Source of the DNA: Punica granatum
Lineage: Eukaryota > Streptophyta > Magnoliopsida > Myrtales > Lythraceae
Length of the DNA stretch: 64,000 nucleotides
Reading direction: 5' to 3'
Assembly: GCF_007655135.1 (NCBI RefSeq)
Contig: NC_045128.1
Span: 4,402,001-4,466,000 of the forward strand
In this document: piece by piece, positions 24,193 to 36,612 of the stretch
Layout: the number at the start of each line of letters is the position of its first letter
Numbering within the stretch: position 1 is the stretch's first letter
The notes under the pieces: generated by a model
Told to the model about the DNA's origin: nothing
Seen by the model: only the letters and a program-made list of their open reading frames with translations
Databases searched by the model: none
Translations under genes and position numbers: made by a program

Positions 24193-26418
24193 CCATAATA
24201 TGATATAATATTATTTTCTACAATTAAATGTGTAATGTCAGCATCGTACACGCGACCAACTGCTGATCTCCTTTTCGGGCTTGGCGGGGGTAGTTGGTTG
24301 GGGTCACTAGCTGCAGCAGTCCTACGTAGGCCCCCCATGTGCCCGGTTGCGGCTCTGTGGGCCCCCTCCCTCGCCCAATCGTACTATTCAGTGGGCCCTC
24401 ACCCTTCTTTATTTTTACCTTTTTTTCATAATTATATATACTGATGTGGGCCCACCAAACCATGCTCCATCCGGAACCTCTCGTGCATCTTTCTTCTCTA
24501 TAATTCCTTATCCTCGAACCAACTTCTTTTATGTGCGGCGAAATTCGTCGGGATCTTACCTCTTCATGCAATGTAAGAAAATACTAATCAGAACGCAACA
24601 AATGAAAGATGAGTTGTTAATTATTCAAATAATTTCCATAATTTTTCTTTATTATAATAATTTTAATATTTTTTTGGTAGAAAAAATAAATTTCCCTTAC
24701 TTGAAAATTAAATGGTAATATTCCTGCCCTTTCATTTTAGTTAATCTTCTTAATTATCCAATGGACTTACAATGGTTTTAACATGTATGCATCCTAAAAA
24801 TTCAAATTGATAGGATGCGGAACCCATCTCTCTTGTAAACTCATCGGATTCACTTTATTATTTAGATGTTGATCTAGGATCCTTAACAAATCTCATTTGT
24901 TTTTTTTTACGTGGCAAAATCTTTGTTTTCTGTGGTTAATCTCGTAGTTTCCTATGTTATAATCAATCCAATGTTAATTATGAGCTTCTCAATATATAAG
25001 AAACTTTCATATATATATATATATATACTTTTTTTACTAGTTATTAAATTTATATTTCTATTGAAAATCTAAGTTTTCGACTCCATGCTCCGTTGCTCTT
25101 TCCTCTTATATGCAAGTTTAAGAATGTCTCGATATATATGTGTGCGTGAGTGTTTGTATTCTATCATGATGGAAACCATCAATGCATGCATATGTTTGAC
25201 ATTTTCCTCGAAATCAATAATGAATTTGATCCTTCACTTTTTCTACGTCCAGCTTGTACTTCATGCTATAAACAATATTTTATTCACAAATTTCCTATCG
25301 AGTGGCCATAATATTCTTCTTTTAAATCAATTGGAATTTATGAGATCTTGACTTCTGAAGTAAAAGATTTCATGTGGAGAAACATTAATTGATGTAGCCC
25401 CTTTATGGTATAGAGGAAAAAGCATGAAGGTTTGGTAGATCATTACCACTAAAGTCAATTTTGAAAAAATAAAATTATTATTCTTTTATATTTAATTAAA
25501 AAAATCTTCTCTTCACGTGTGAGATTAATTTGATTTTAGCTCCCTTATAGTACATTAAGGTAAAGGACGTTTTCTCCATGCGTGCCTTATATTTAACTTA
25601 AAATATTGACATTTTGCACCCAAGGTAAATCTTATTTTTCGATCATATTCCCACAGGCTACGGTGCCAACTATTGTTTCATATTTTCACATAAAAATATG
25701 CGCAAAAGGGACAGTTAGGAATTATTTTATTATACGTAAAAGGTCCAATGGAATGATATTAAGAGGAATTCAAACAATGATTTCATACATAAGACTTTAC
25801 GTGATTCGATCAATATTCCATGGAAGAAACATGTGACTACCAAAGAAAGAGTCCTCCGTGTACGTATAGCTTCAAGTCATGAAAAATTAAGTTTTGTCAT
25901 TAGTAAAATATTTAGAAATTTTTACACAATGTGTTTCGCGACCATATCAAATATTTCCGGTCAAAATTGTGATACTAATCCCACCGAAAAGAAAATGGTG
26001 ATACCAATCTAAAATGTAGAACTAAAAGAAAAAGATGCTACTTATTTTTATCTTATTAAGTGGTTTTGTAACATATATAATTAAATATAATGGATCAGCA
26101 TGCACAAGACACCTGATCCTAATTAAATATTTCTTTCCATAAAGAGAATGTGAGTCTAAAAACGAGTCTAAAACCGAATATTATGTTTGCCTGTGAATAA
26201 TTGAAAAGGGCATTAAGTGATGGTTAACCAAAAAAGTAAGCAAAAGACCTATCTATGAGAAGGAAAAACAGAAGTTTGGTGAGTATATGTCTATATTAAG
26301 TAAGAAGTAATGGAAAGCGAGAGAAAAAGGGATGCGATCGATGTTTTTCGATGCGCCTGTATTAATCCATATAGCTAGGGGATGTGAGATGGTACTGATG
26401 CAATATTATGGTACATAT
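24193..26418. other. Gene-free AT-rich spacer
   Basis: No recognisable gene. A GC-richer patch at 24,240-24,500 has open frames on both strands but no domain or splice structure. The rest is AT-rich with short TA microsatellites. Confidence 0.5.
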
Positions 26419-27980
26419 ATATTATGCTGTGTTATCAAAACCGGACCGGACCGGGCGGTTCGACCGGTCGGACCGGAAACCGGACCTATGACCGGTCCGG
26501 TTAGCTAAAAAACCCAAAATGCATAAAAAAACCGGTGAACCCAAAAAATCGGCCGGTTTTTGGGTAAACCCATCGAACCCAATCGAACCGGCCGGTTTCA
26601 TGGGTTCAGCATTTTTTAGAGGAAATCGGGCGAAATTGAAGGAAATTGGGCGAAATTGAAGGAGATCAGGTGAAAACCTAGTCTTCATCCCTCTTCAGTT
26701 CAATCGGATCTTCATGGTCCCTCGCAATGGCTGCCCCTGCAGTCCACACCTTGACCAAGCCTCCCCCACCATACACGTCTCGATACGTAGCCGTCATCGG
26801 CGCCGGAGCAGCAGGCCTCGTTGCGGTTCGAGAGCTCCGTCGAGAGGGTCACCGGCTTCGTCTATGAGCGGGAGAGTCGGTCGGAGGTACATGGGTCTAC
26901 ACGCCCAAGTTTAGTCATCGGTGGCTTCATCAGTTCAATCTTTTCTTCGCCAGTTCGCCTCTCTCACCGTCTGGTCCGTCTTTGTTGAGCTGATCGAGCA
27001 GAGGAGGTTCAAGCTTCCTTTTCTCCTTCTTGAACTTAATCCTTTTTTTTTTGTGGCAAAATGGGTGACGACAAGGTCTGGGTTTGTGTCTCGGGATCTT
27101 TACTAGTTCCTAATCACTTGTTACTGGGGCCTGTGATTTTGAGGAATATTGTGTCGATCGACCCACTATTCCGGTGTTAAACATGTCTTGGGTGGCTGCA
27201 GATGTCGAATGGGGATACATACGAGAAAAACCATGACGAAATCGATTTGAGTTCTTTGGCAACATAAGAGGGAAATATTGGAGAATCCATTCTAACATTT
27301 ACGGGAACGGGAGCACAAGCGCTGGTAGAGAAGAGAGATACAGCCTCTGGTTTGACACGGCTGAAGATTTTTCACCAGTACAACATCCTCTGGACTAACT
27401 TTCAGATCATGTAAGCTTCTATCTAATTATCAAAAGTGAATTTTTACTTGTTCCTCTGCTTCCATATGGCTTTAGCTCTTAGTTCCTTTTTTCGTGGAGA
27501 GGAGAGCTGATGTTTGTTTACGATAGTTTAGATTCAAATTCTCGGCTTCAGGGGTGCTTCTTTCTACTGCAAATTGCATATCTTCAACGGAGTCTATTTC
27601 AATTGGGATTAGTAATTATTAGAACTGGTATTTGTTTCCCTCGATGATTGTTGCAATATAACCTTCATTGGTCTTTCGAGCTATTGCTCAGTTGAGTAGA
27701 AAAGTTTCGATCTTTACTTTACTCCTCTGAACTGCAGTTGAACAGAAGTGATTCATGGATCAATTTTATTATGACCAGTAGAGCAGAGGCCCCTGTTTTT
27801 CTTAATTTATATTACTATTTTTGTGTTTTATGTTATTTTCTTAAAATAATAAATATTTATTTATTTTATAACTAAACAAGCGGTCCGACCCATCGAACCC
27901 CCGGTTGAACCCGTAAACCCATGAACCCATAGCTCAGCCGGTTCGATATCCGGTCCGGTTCTGATAACACTGATATTATG
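26419..27980. mobile_element. hAT-type element carrying captured gene sequence (Pack-hAT-like)
   Basis: The element (26427-27972, 1,546 bp) begins CTGTGTTATCAAAACCGG and ends CCGGTTCTGATAACACTG, terminal inverted repeats with two mismatches over 18 bp. An exact 8-bp direct repeat, ATATTATG, flanks it (26419-26426 and 27973-27980), the hAT signature. Many CCGGTCCGG-like subterminal repeats lie at both ends. The interior is unusually GC-rich for this region and includes a broken flavin monooxygenase N-terminus. No transposase was found, so it depends on an autonomous relative. Confidence 0.85.
26727..26912 (+). pseudogene. Captured flavin-containing monooxygenase fragment (FMO GS-OX-like)
   Basis: From the ATG at 26727 the frame reads through a Pro-rich lead to YVAVIGAGAAGLVAVREL, the FAD-binding GxGxxG strand-turn-helix typical of the start of plant FMO GS-OX enzymes. 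The frame then breaks: a stop follows GHRLRL. After single-base frame changes the next part reads VYERES and then VGGTWVYTPK, again matching the family. No later FMO motifs were recognised. The piece is about 60 codons of a protein normally about 450 residues long and lies wholly within the hAT-type element. It is not expected to be functional. Confidence 0.75.
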
Positions 27981-29498
27981 TGATCCATATAGCTATAGGG
28001 TTTTTGACATGGTAATCCGATAATATTTTTGGACAAATACATATGTGTACTATAGTCCATATAATTAATTATTTAGCTGGGGCTGTGTGGCTGTGCATGG
28101 GTTGTGCATCCTACATGACATGAAGTCCTTCCTAGATTTTAAAAAATAAAAATAAAAAGGGAGAAAGGATAGTCAACTACAACGCATGTCACTTTCATAA
28201 TTCCCCAATTTTCCCTCTCAGATTTGAATCAATTATTGGGGTTTGGGCCTTTTAATGTATAGCTTCTATCGCTCACACTTGCATGTACATCATTGTCCAT
28301 TTAAATTATTCACCACCTCACCTAACTGCCAAATCCATTAATTGATAAGCTTTTTGGGACCTAATAATGCACATATGGCAAGGTTAAGAGGGCAGTCGTG
28401 ATCATCTTCGCCATGAACTAGATAGTTGTGATAAGCCTGTATGCACTCCTTAATTAGGTACCGCTCAAGAATTGTCTAATCATTAGACGATAATATAATA
28501 AATAAATAAATAGGTATATGTACTCCGTCTGTCTGCCCATGTTTGTTTGTGTAGCCTGATCATTAACTAGAATTCCATTGTGGTAATAAAATTTAGGTTA
28601 ACTCGGCATTTGTCAGTCAAATGATCATTTATCAGCATTCGTCTGGTATTCTTTTTTTTTTCCTTGAACAAGGGAGGTTCGTTAAACTAATAAGAAATAA
28701 TTAAAAAAAAGAATAAAAAGTTTCATTAATAAGAATTACAATTAGGATCATTTTATATTTAATAGGAATTGGTCATTTTAAAAGTATAAAAAAGGGAAAA
28801 AACTAAAAACGTTTCCGCGACAATTACATAATTAAAATATCACATCGTCTTGTAACCGGGAAAAAAGAATATGACATCGTCTTGATACCCATGCAAGATG
28901 TATTACTGATTCTTCAAAGTGAATCAAATGCTCGATAATAGAGTCATGTTATTAGCCATCGGGTTCCAGATATATATAATTTCTCCATATCGTTTTTTTA
29001 AAGTTAACTTCTTCATATCATATTTATATTACATGAGATGAAATTCAAACATTAGATACATACTCATATGGATTAGCTTATAAGTGAAGTTAAACCAAAT
29101 TTTATTGTCTACTATAATAATTAAGGCTATAGATCTAGCCTAGCTAGGATTTTCATTATTAATCATTCGTTATTATTCTAAGAAGAAGGCAGTATCTAGG
29201 GGAGGACGATAGGTATAGAGTTGAGTTAGTTGAAATTAATTAAAATTCTATATGTTCAATTAATTAATTAGAGGATCAGCTTTGTTTTTATTTTAACCCC
29301 ATTTCTTTGTGTGCATTCAACGAACTTGCAACAAGCGCGCCCGCACACACATATACACACACATCTAATTAATAATAAGAAAACTGGAATTCAACCGCAT
29401 TCTTAGGAAAACATTTACAGATTCTCAGCCATGTTGATCTTTTTTTTTTTTGTTTAAAAATTTCTGGATTGATGAGGCTTGAATTGTGGTTTCGTACG

Positions 29499-29553
29499 TC
29501 TCCTCCTCCTCCTCCTCCTCCTCCTCCTCCTCCTCCTTCTTCTTCTTCTTCTT
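29499..29553 (+). repeat. (TCC)n/(TTC)n microsatellite
   Basis: About 13 TCC units followed by about 5 TTC units. Translated on the minus strand it produces a spurious poly-Gly/Glu frame that is not a gene. Confidence 0.95.
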
Positions 29554-29964
29554 TTTGACAAACTTCGTTTAACCTCTTATTAGTTACTTTATAGAAATAC
29601 TTAATTCGATAATTCATCGGGGTTCACAATTTCACTAGGATATTATTATTATTTTTTTGACAAATTTTCGAAGTAGTTGTGCAACCACACAATCTTAGGC
29701 TATTATTCGTCTTTTTTGATAGGATAGGATATTATTGGTCACATGATCTTATTATGGGCAGGCTTTGATAAAGTGGCTTGGCCCATTAGACGATTGGGCC
29801 CAACTGTGCAAGTGCTAGCTTCCTGGGCCGGATTTGGGCCTCCTTTTTCTCCCTAACGATATCCATAATCAGTCAAATCTTTTTATATATCCTCTGATGA
29901 GCAATCAAGCTAGCTCACTAAGTTAAACATTATACTTCCATCTAGATAGTTAAAAGTAAACAAG

Positions 29965-30077
29965 GATGGCTCTTCCATGGTAATCCGGCGAGGGTGGGTG
30001 CTGGGGGATCGATTCGCGATCATAGAGGGAATTGGGTATTTGGTTTCGTGAAACACGTATTCGGGCAACAAGCACGT
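29965..30077 (+). pseudogene. LINE-type RNase H (RVT_3) fragment, N-terminal part
   Basis: The reading starts DGSSM and, after a one-base frame change, continues GNPARVGAGGSIRDHRGNWV and then FGFVKHVFGQQAR. This follows the first strands of the RNase H-like domain of plant non-LTR retroelements (DGS...GNPG.AG.GG..RD..G.W..GF). A stop follows at once. It is a short, frameshifted remnant; the rest of the domain is not recognisable downstream. Confidence 0.65.
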
Positions 30078-30689
30078 TAACTATAAGCTCCAGACTATCA
30101 CGGGGTGGCTATGATTTGACCACAATCTCCATAGGTACAATTTTCATATGCATGATATCCAGTCCTAGGTCGCGAAGTACCTCATCGGCAAGGTGACCGG
30201 AATCCATTATATTTCTTCTCCGTTAGGAATCCTCTTACATGCCATAATTCAATTCATTTGAAAATTCAATTGAATTCTGTTGTTTGGGTTACCCAAAAAA
30301 AAAAAAAACAAAACAAGAATTAGATTAAAAATGCAAGATTTGTCTTGGATATGAAATCGGAAAATGTCAACAAGATTTGGTAAGAATTCAATTCAATTGG
30401 TTATTACAAACTTAATTTTAGAACTCAAATTTCTTTGTAAATAGATTACTATATTTTGAAATGCAATAACATTGTTAAATTCATTTCACTTAAATCCATG
30501 GACATTCCAAATACCGTAATTCATTTACAATTGAATTGAACTAAAATAAATTGAAATGAACTTAAATCATTTCTTATAAAAGTTGATTCGAAACGAGTGT
30601 AAATTGGTATTTTTACTGTGATTGTTCAATTTATTTTATTGACATTAAACCGCTATCAGATTATATACCTACTACCGCGTTCAATGTCA

Positions 30690-31348
30690 CGCGCACAAGA
30701 ATCAGATGTGCCAATTTCGATCTGCACAGTGATCACGTTGCTCGTGTATGCCGAACTTGACCAAACTACTTGCGCTTCTTCTGTAGGTTTTGCCATGAGC
30801 CTTTTTCATGGATCAGATCTATGCAAAAAGGGGGAAGCAAACCATTGGTTTCAAGGAAGTGAACCGGAGTAAACCTTGGCTTCTCAGGCTGTCCTCATGT
30901 CCACTTCCCACGACAAAAACCTTGGCTTCCTTGGGTTTTGACCGTCGAAGTATTACCGACGTAGCCTGGAGAACCTTTTTGTTCGGCTTGTTACTCCCTT
31001 TGATGGACGTACTGGTGGTCCCTCGATGTTCGGATATCGTGTATGTTTAGTCTTGGATTGAGTTAATTTGCGACCAAATGGCTCCGATTCCTTTGCTTTT
31101 CGTTTCGTTTCGATTAGTGTGGGATTCGTTGTGTCTTTGCTTTCAATAATGGACAACTCTGTAGTCGATCCTGGATTGGGCTTATATGTCACTTTAAACA
31201 ACTATCTTGTTATTTGAAGCATCTCTCTTTCTGTTTGGGATACCTCTTCAGACATCTCTCTATCTCGGAATGCCTCTTCAGGCATATAACCCATGTATAT
31301 TACTCTGAATTTTCAATAAAATTTTACTATTCACCGAAAAAAAAAATG
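30690..31348 (+). mobile_element. Possible LINE 3' end with poly(A) tail
   Basis: A non-coding stretch ends in TTTTCAATAAAATTTTACTA, a few more bases and a run of A (31339-31348), the pattern of plant LINE 3' tails with an internal poly(A) signal. An RNase H fragment lies about 600 bp upstream in the same orientation, so both could come from one old insertion. The left border is arbitrary and no target duplication was confirmed. Confidence 0.35.
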
Positions 31349-32689
31349 TCGTTGGTTCAACTTCAAGGTGCACATTTTGGTGCGTGGACTCATCCTCCGT
31401 TTGGCTTTCTGAACTGATGACTGTATCACACGGGCGTGGACTCCATGGGTCAACGAGGTCAAGGTCAAACCTTGTTTCCAATGGAGTGTGTCTCGAACCC
31501 AACAAGACAACAATGTGTTATAGGTGTGTCCATCCTTTCTCCGTGGTCATCATTCCTTTTCTTTTTATTTTTATTATTAACATAATCTTTTGAAGTCTAT
31601 CTTTGCTTAGTAAGTCTAACATTGAGCTGATTAGCTCATAAATTTGTAATATTTAACGGATGAAAAGAAAAAAAGTTGGCTCCTTTGTGGCTCTCTCTAG
31701 GTGCCACAAAAAAAGTAGACTTTGATCGAGTTTATGGACTAGACCAAGATTTCCCTTTCTTAATTTTTACTGGCCCGTATTTAAAACTTCGTTTGGGAGT
31801 TGCAAAGATAGTTGCATGAGTGTCTTTTCTACTGATTTTTAAGTAAAAGTAATATTTAATAAATAATTTCAAAATCATGATTTGGTTTATTTTGGGGGTT
31901 GGAACTGTAATTTTTTCCAATAGATCACTAAGTTATCATAAAAATTGATTATGTTTAATCTATATTTTAAGCATTTATTTTAATTTTAACAATTTTAATT
32001 TATTAAATCTCAGACATTCTTGTTTATTCTAAAATTAACACTTATTTTTCAGTAATTATATTTTAACACTTCTGTTTCGGCAATAACACTTTCAAACCAA
32101 GCCTAAATGGTTACAAAAGGTCGAGAATCAGGGTTACGGCGAAGGATGGACCATTTAATTGAATTATGCTTATCTAGTATATTTAATAAATATATTTTTC
32201 TTTGTAGTTGTCCTAGCGAATTCACCGTAATTTTTGTTCTTGTAATCTTTCTGTTGGACATTTTCTCCTGCTGTATCGGCTTTTGTATTGGAATTGATTC
32301 TCATTACATTTCAAAAAAGATAAAAAAAAAAAATGGTTCGCTCATAGCTTCGGGATAAAGCTGCAGGCTTTGGATGGAAGGATAGATCTCCATTGAGTAA
32401 TATATAACAAAATTGCACCAAATCTAATAAGTTTAACTTTTTAGAGTAATGGCTGTAATTATTTTAAAATTTTTACAATCTCGAGATCTTTTGCCAACGT
32501 ATTCTTTGGTTAAGTTAATGCTTGATATATTTATTTGATCCTTTTTACATTTCAAATTTACTATTTGTATCTACCGAGAAAGAAAATTACGATTTGTTGC
32601 TTAAAATTCCAAATGGATCATTAACACAGAAAGAAAGCCAATTTATTAGTTTATCGAAGGGAACTCCAAGGATTTTGACCTTATGATTA

Positions 32690-32945
32690 AGGAAGAGTTC
32701 ATATATTCACCCGATTTTGAATTCGAAATTCTTTGGAGTTACCGGAGCGCTTTTAGTGTGATTACTTACTCTGTGCATAGATGGGGATTCACGGAGTTTC
32801 GGGAATTAGTATGGCGAAACTTGAACACTCTGGGCCAAGAAAAAAATAGCGCACTTGGCGTGATTTCTTACTCTGTGTGTCGCCGGAAGTTCATTAAGTC
32901 CCGTGAATTAGTCAAGTGGAATTCGGACACCTCAAATTTTTTAAA
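32690..32945 (+). repeat. Two-copy 102-bp tandem repeat
   Basis: Diverged copies share TGATT.CTTACTCTGTG (at 32759 and 32861), then ...GGAATTAGT/GTGAATTAGT and AACTTGAACAC/AATTCGGACAC. The period is 102 bp. The frame stays open through both copies, giving SVITYSVHRWGF and GVISYSVCRRKF as similar peptides. I regard this as a repeat rather than a gene: no start context, splice site or domain supports coding. Confidence 0.6.
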
Positions 32946-33512
32946 AAAGAGAGAAGCTTATGATAGGGAAAATCTATTTCTTCTATATAAAAGTGAAATA
33001 GTATTTTTTTTAAATTAAATTTATACGTCCTTTTTTAGTAGTTAATTTTATGCATGGGTTGAAGATTTTACTAATGGGATGAAGTACAAAAAAAAAAAAA
33101 GTAAAAAATGATAATTCTTCTTTCGTTAAGTCGTTTTTATTTTTAGTAATTTTTTTTCTTTATTCATATATATGGAAAATGTTTATATAAGAAAATTGCT
33201 TTCAATAATATATATATAGATAGATCCAATTGAAAATATATTTATGGAGGGGAATCTTTTGGAACAATTAATATAAACAAGAGGATGACGGGGGTTGTTT
33301 GTGATCACTTTAGGGGCTGTAGATTGTGGAGTGCCTGTCAGCAAGCATTACATTGTGTTGGATCCATATTATCAATCTCTCTTCAAACCTTTTTGTCCCT
33401 TCGAAGATGTCTAGTCCTAGTCTCTCTTTATGCACCGGGAAAGAGAGTCCCCTCCACCTCTAGATAATTATAAGAAGTGATGAGCTTGCCTAACTTATTA
33501 TCCAATAAAGTT

Positions 33513-33845
33513 TTTACTTAAAAAGATTCATGATTTATTCATTTTGTCAAATCTATCATATATTTTTTTTTATCAAATCTATCCCATGATTTACTTTTTG
33601 CATCAAATCTATCTCGACGTTATCTTTTCCGTCAACATCTAACAGCCGTGCTGACGTGGTACGTGGAAAGATAGTGGGCCACACTTGTCACATGAGCGCC
33701 ATGTCAGCACGATCGTTAGATGTCGACGGAAAAAATAACGCCGAGATAGATTTGATGTAAAAAATAAACCATGTGATAGATTTGACAAAAAAAAGTATAT
33801 GATAGATTTGACAAAACGGATAAACCATGGGTTATTTTAGGTAAA
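33513..33845. mobile_element. Fold-back MITE with TGATAGATTTGA repeats
   Basis: The left arm (33513-33650) and right arm (33705-33845) are inverted copies over about 130 bp. The left runs TTTACTTAAAA, then repeated TCAAATCTATC units, then CCGTCAACATCTAAC; the inverse ends TTTTAGGTAAA. The central loop (GTGGTACGTGGAAAGATAG) is unpaired. No coding sequence. The target duplication was not resolved. Confidence 0.75.
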
Positions 33846-34025
33846 TTCTCTTTATCCAAATAAATTTGTAAGTGTTGATCATAAAATTAGGATATAAAAT
33901 TTACACAAATTGTTATCATCCAGATAAAAAAATATGCAACTTGTGTAGAAACCAAGGGTTCATTTTAGTATGAGTACAATTGACGATGTATTCTCAACTT
34001 AGCAAATTAATTAAGACTAATTCTA

Positions 34026-34212
34026 TTGATATGAATTTATTCAAGTAGTTCAGCGCTTGTCACTTTTAAATAAGGTTTCGAGTTCGAATATTGTGAATGA
34101 AAAAAATTAACACTGGGAAAGCTCTATCCTTAAATGTATTGATTCGGCTCAAACTGAATTAAGGGGTCTATATATTGAGCTTCTGAATATTAAAGTGCAT
34201 ACTGAAAAAAAT
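34026..34212 (+). mobile_element. tRNA-derived SINE
   Basis: A box A-like region (TTCAAGTAGTTCAGCGCTTG) and a box B-like GGTTTCGAGTTCGAAT are spaced as in a tRNA-type polymerase III promoter. About 120 bp later comes a short A run. A near-match GACTAATTCT (before) and GATTAATTCT (after) could be a decayed target duplication. The layout and several blocks match the element at 53.6 kb, so both appear to be one SINE family. Confidence 0.6.
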
Positions 34213-34746
34213 TGAGATTAATTCTCACAGGGGTATTGGTTTAGTTTTTTTCACTGTAGATAACGCCTGTACACTTAAAGCACAATTTGTCAATTATACT
34301 ACACTTTGGTGGTTAATTTTGTCGCCTTTTTTCAACTGTAATAAACTCTCCCTCTTTTATTTATTTATTTTCTTACTTTTTATCTACCGAAGAAAGGTCG
34401 GGAATCGGACACAAAATGCTATTCTCTTGTATTTTGGTTAAAAAAAAAAGTGGTAAAAGAACAGCATTACTGGATAATGGTTCATTCTCTCGCGACAGCA
34501 TCACAGGGCTTATGACGCAGTAAATGATTATAAACCGCTAGTTATAATGAATGGCTTGGAATTTATTGATATCAACAGTAATTTCCATTTGAGAATGTTT
34601 AGGGAAGACAAGTAATGACAAAGATATAAAAAAAAGAAACCGAAACAAAATATAGAAAAAAAGAAGAAGTGAAAAAGTGGACACATGAATGTACAATATT
34701 ACTATTCGCTAGAGTCTACCCGACCATTATTGATATGTCTATTAAT

Positions 34747-35313
34747 TAAGGTTGTGTTTGTTTAAATTTAATTTTAAGTATTGAAAATTAACTGCTGAAA
34801 TTTTAAATACTTATTCAAATAAGTGCTTAATTGATTAAGTAAATATTATTTGATGAAGTTAAGTGTTGAAAGTTTGAGTTTTTAGTGCAATATTCTAATG
34901 CCAGCGCACTATCTTCTTTCTTTTCACTTTTAACTCCTATCTTTACTATTATTTTATTTTTATCATTTCTCAAATTAAAAAATAATTAAAAAAAAGATAA
35001 GCAGATTGGGATCTAGGGAAGGGCTAATCAAGGTCGCCGGTGACGTCAAGGGTTGCCAGCGACCCCACATGGACGGTGATAGCCGGGATCGAGGCCACCA
35101 CCACCCTCTTCACAGGTCAGTAGCCCTGAGCAAACAAGCAAATATAGAGCTGAATAATTGAATAGGTTTTGGATTACTTAATGATTCAATACTTTTTTGA
35201 TTGAATCATTAAGTTAAGTCGAATTTTATGTTATTTTATCAGATAAGCTTAATTTCATTAAATGTTGAAACATTAATTTCAGTACTTAATTGAAATTGTC
35301 TAACACAACCTTA
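34747..35313. mobile_element. MITE with AAGGTTGTGTT termini and GC-rich core
   Basis: The left end TAAGGTTGTGTTTGTTTAAA and the inverse of the right end (TAAGGTTGTGTTAGACAATT) are similar, and pairing continues through TAAGTATTGAAAATTAA / TAAGTACTGAAATTAA. The interior (35.03-35.12 kb) is GC-rich (GTCGCCGGTGACGTC). The termini recall Tourist-like (PIF/Harbinger) MITEs, but an exact TTA/TAA duplication could not be shown. Confidence 0.6.
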
Positions 35314-36051
35314 GTAGAATGATGAAATAGGTGGCGGAATTTCATTCTTCATATTATCAATCCACAACATTTCCCCTGTAATTTTAACTTGTGGGATTTT
35401 GCTGTCAATATTCATTTCAACGGGAAATATATGGCCTTAATTAAACATCCGCTCAAGGGAACTGACATGATGTGGCTACATACTCTGACACTCCTGACAT
35501 GGGGTTTAACATGGTGCGAGTTTTTTTACTAATTCACTCTTCAATTTTGTTATATATGCCACGTGAAATTGACTGGCCATTCAAGTTGTGCACTTATAAT
35601 TTTTTTTTAATTATAAAAGAAATTTATGAATTTTGTATAATAAAATAAAAATTTTAATAGCGAATAAAGTGATAAGGGTAGTCTTACCACTAATATTGAA
35701 CATGTAGCCTGATAATTGTCATGAGAGAGCGTATGTCATTGCTCGACTCCTTCTTTGATAGTTGTGTGCGTATATTCAAAACAAAAATTCTAATAAAGAT
35801 GCATGGGATTCAATCTTTCCATATTGTCTTTCTTCTTTCTTTTTGTTTTTTTGGAAATAGCTTTGTAATGTAGCATTTTTGCTATCGACAATATGCGTTG
35901 TGTCTCACTCAAGTTCGACTATGCCCTCTCCTCTATCCTCCCCATTCATACCTATAATTATTTTTATTTTATTTTTCATTTTTTGGCCAATTCCTTTTCA
36001 TGTCAATTCCTGCACATATGGAAAATAAAAATAAAAAGAAAAAGGGGAGCA

Positions 36052-36612
36052 TGAGCAAGTTCAATGGTAGGTACCCATTTAAGTGCCATTTTTGGCCCAA
36101 ACGGCTTCATGTAAATGCCACAACACTCGAAGAGCACTAACTTGAAGAGACACTCCTCACTTCAATGGAAGACGCCCTTTTAGGGCCCCATACTTTTCTA
36201 AAAATAAAAATAAATAAATAAATAAAAAGATGAAAAAAGTCAGTGTGTGACCCGTTGTCTCCACACTTTTCTAAAAATAAATAAATAAATAAAAAGATAA
36301 AAAAAGTTAGTGTGTAGCTAGTTGCCCATCACGTGACAAGAGCAGCGAACCCCGCATTGGGTAAAATAGCCGCGGACTCTTTTGCCTAACAAAAGGAAAG
36401 AAGAGTCGCAAATAGTAGCAGGCTGCGTAGGCCGAGGGGGGCCACGCGGCCTGTTGCCAGTGGATGGACACTCGGATTGGAAAGTGCCTGGGTAGAGGCA
36501 CCGTGCCTTTCGACAGTGCCTTCTCCAGCGGATGGCAGTGTTGGGGCGGGTGCCATGGTAGTGCTATGTGTGCACGGCACCCGGGTCGATTGTTGTTGGA
36601 CTTGCCCTAACT
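36052..36612. mobile_element. MITE-like element with GAGCAAGTTCAA / TTGGACTTGCCC ends
   Basis: The left end GAGCAAGTTCAATGG and the inverse of the right end (GGGCAAGTCCAACAA) are similar. Inside are two copies of an 80-bp block, each with TTTTCTAAAAATAAA, AAATAAATAAAAAGAT and AGTGTGT (36.19-36.32 kb), then a GC-rich stretch. Borders are approximate and no target duplication was proved. Confidence 0.45.

Larger units (their letters stand above)
27981..33512. other. Gene-free spacer with retroelement fragments
   Basis: No intact gene. Items listed separately are a TCC/TTC microsatellite, an RNase H fragment at 30.0 kb, a possible LINE 3' end at about 31.3 kb and a 102-bp tandem repeat at 32.75 kb. 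A second A-rich 3' tail-like sequence near 32,325-32,335 is too weak to call. Confidence 0.5.

Noticed and set aside
29369..29617. Minus-strand frame with poly-Gly
   Set aside because: Produced by the TCC/TTC microsatellite.
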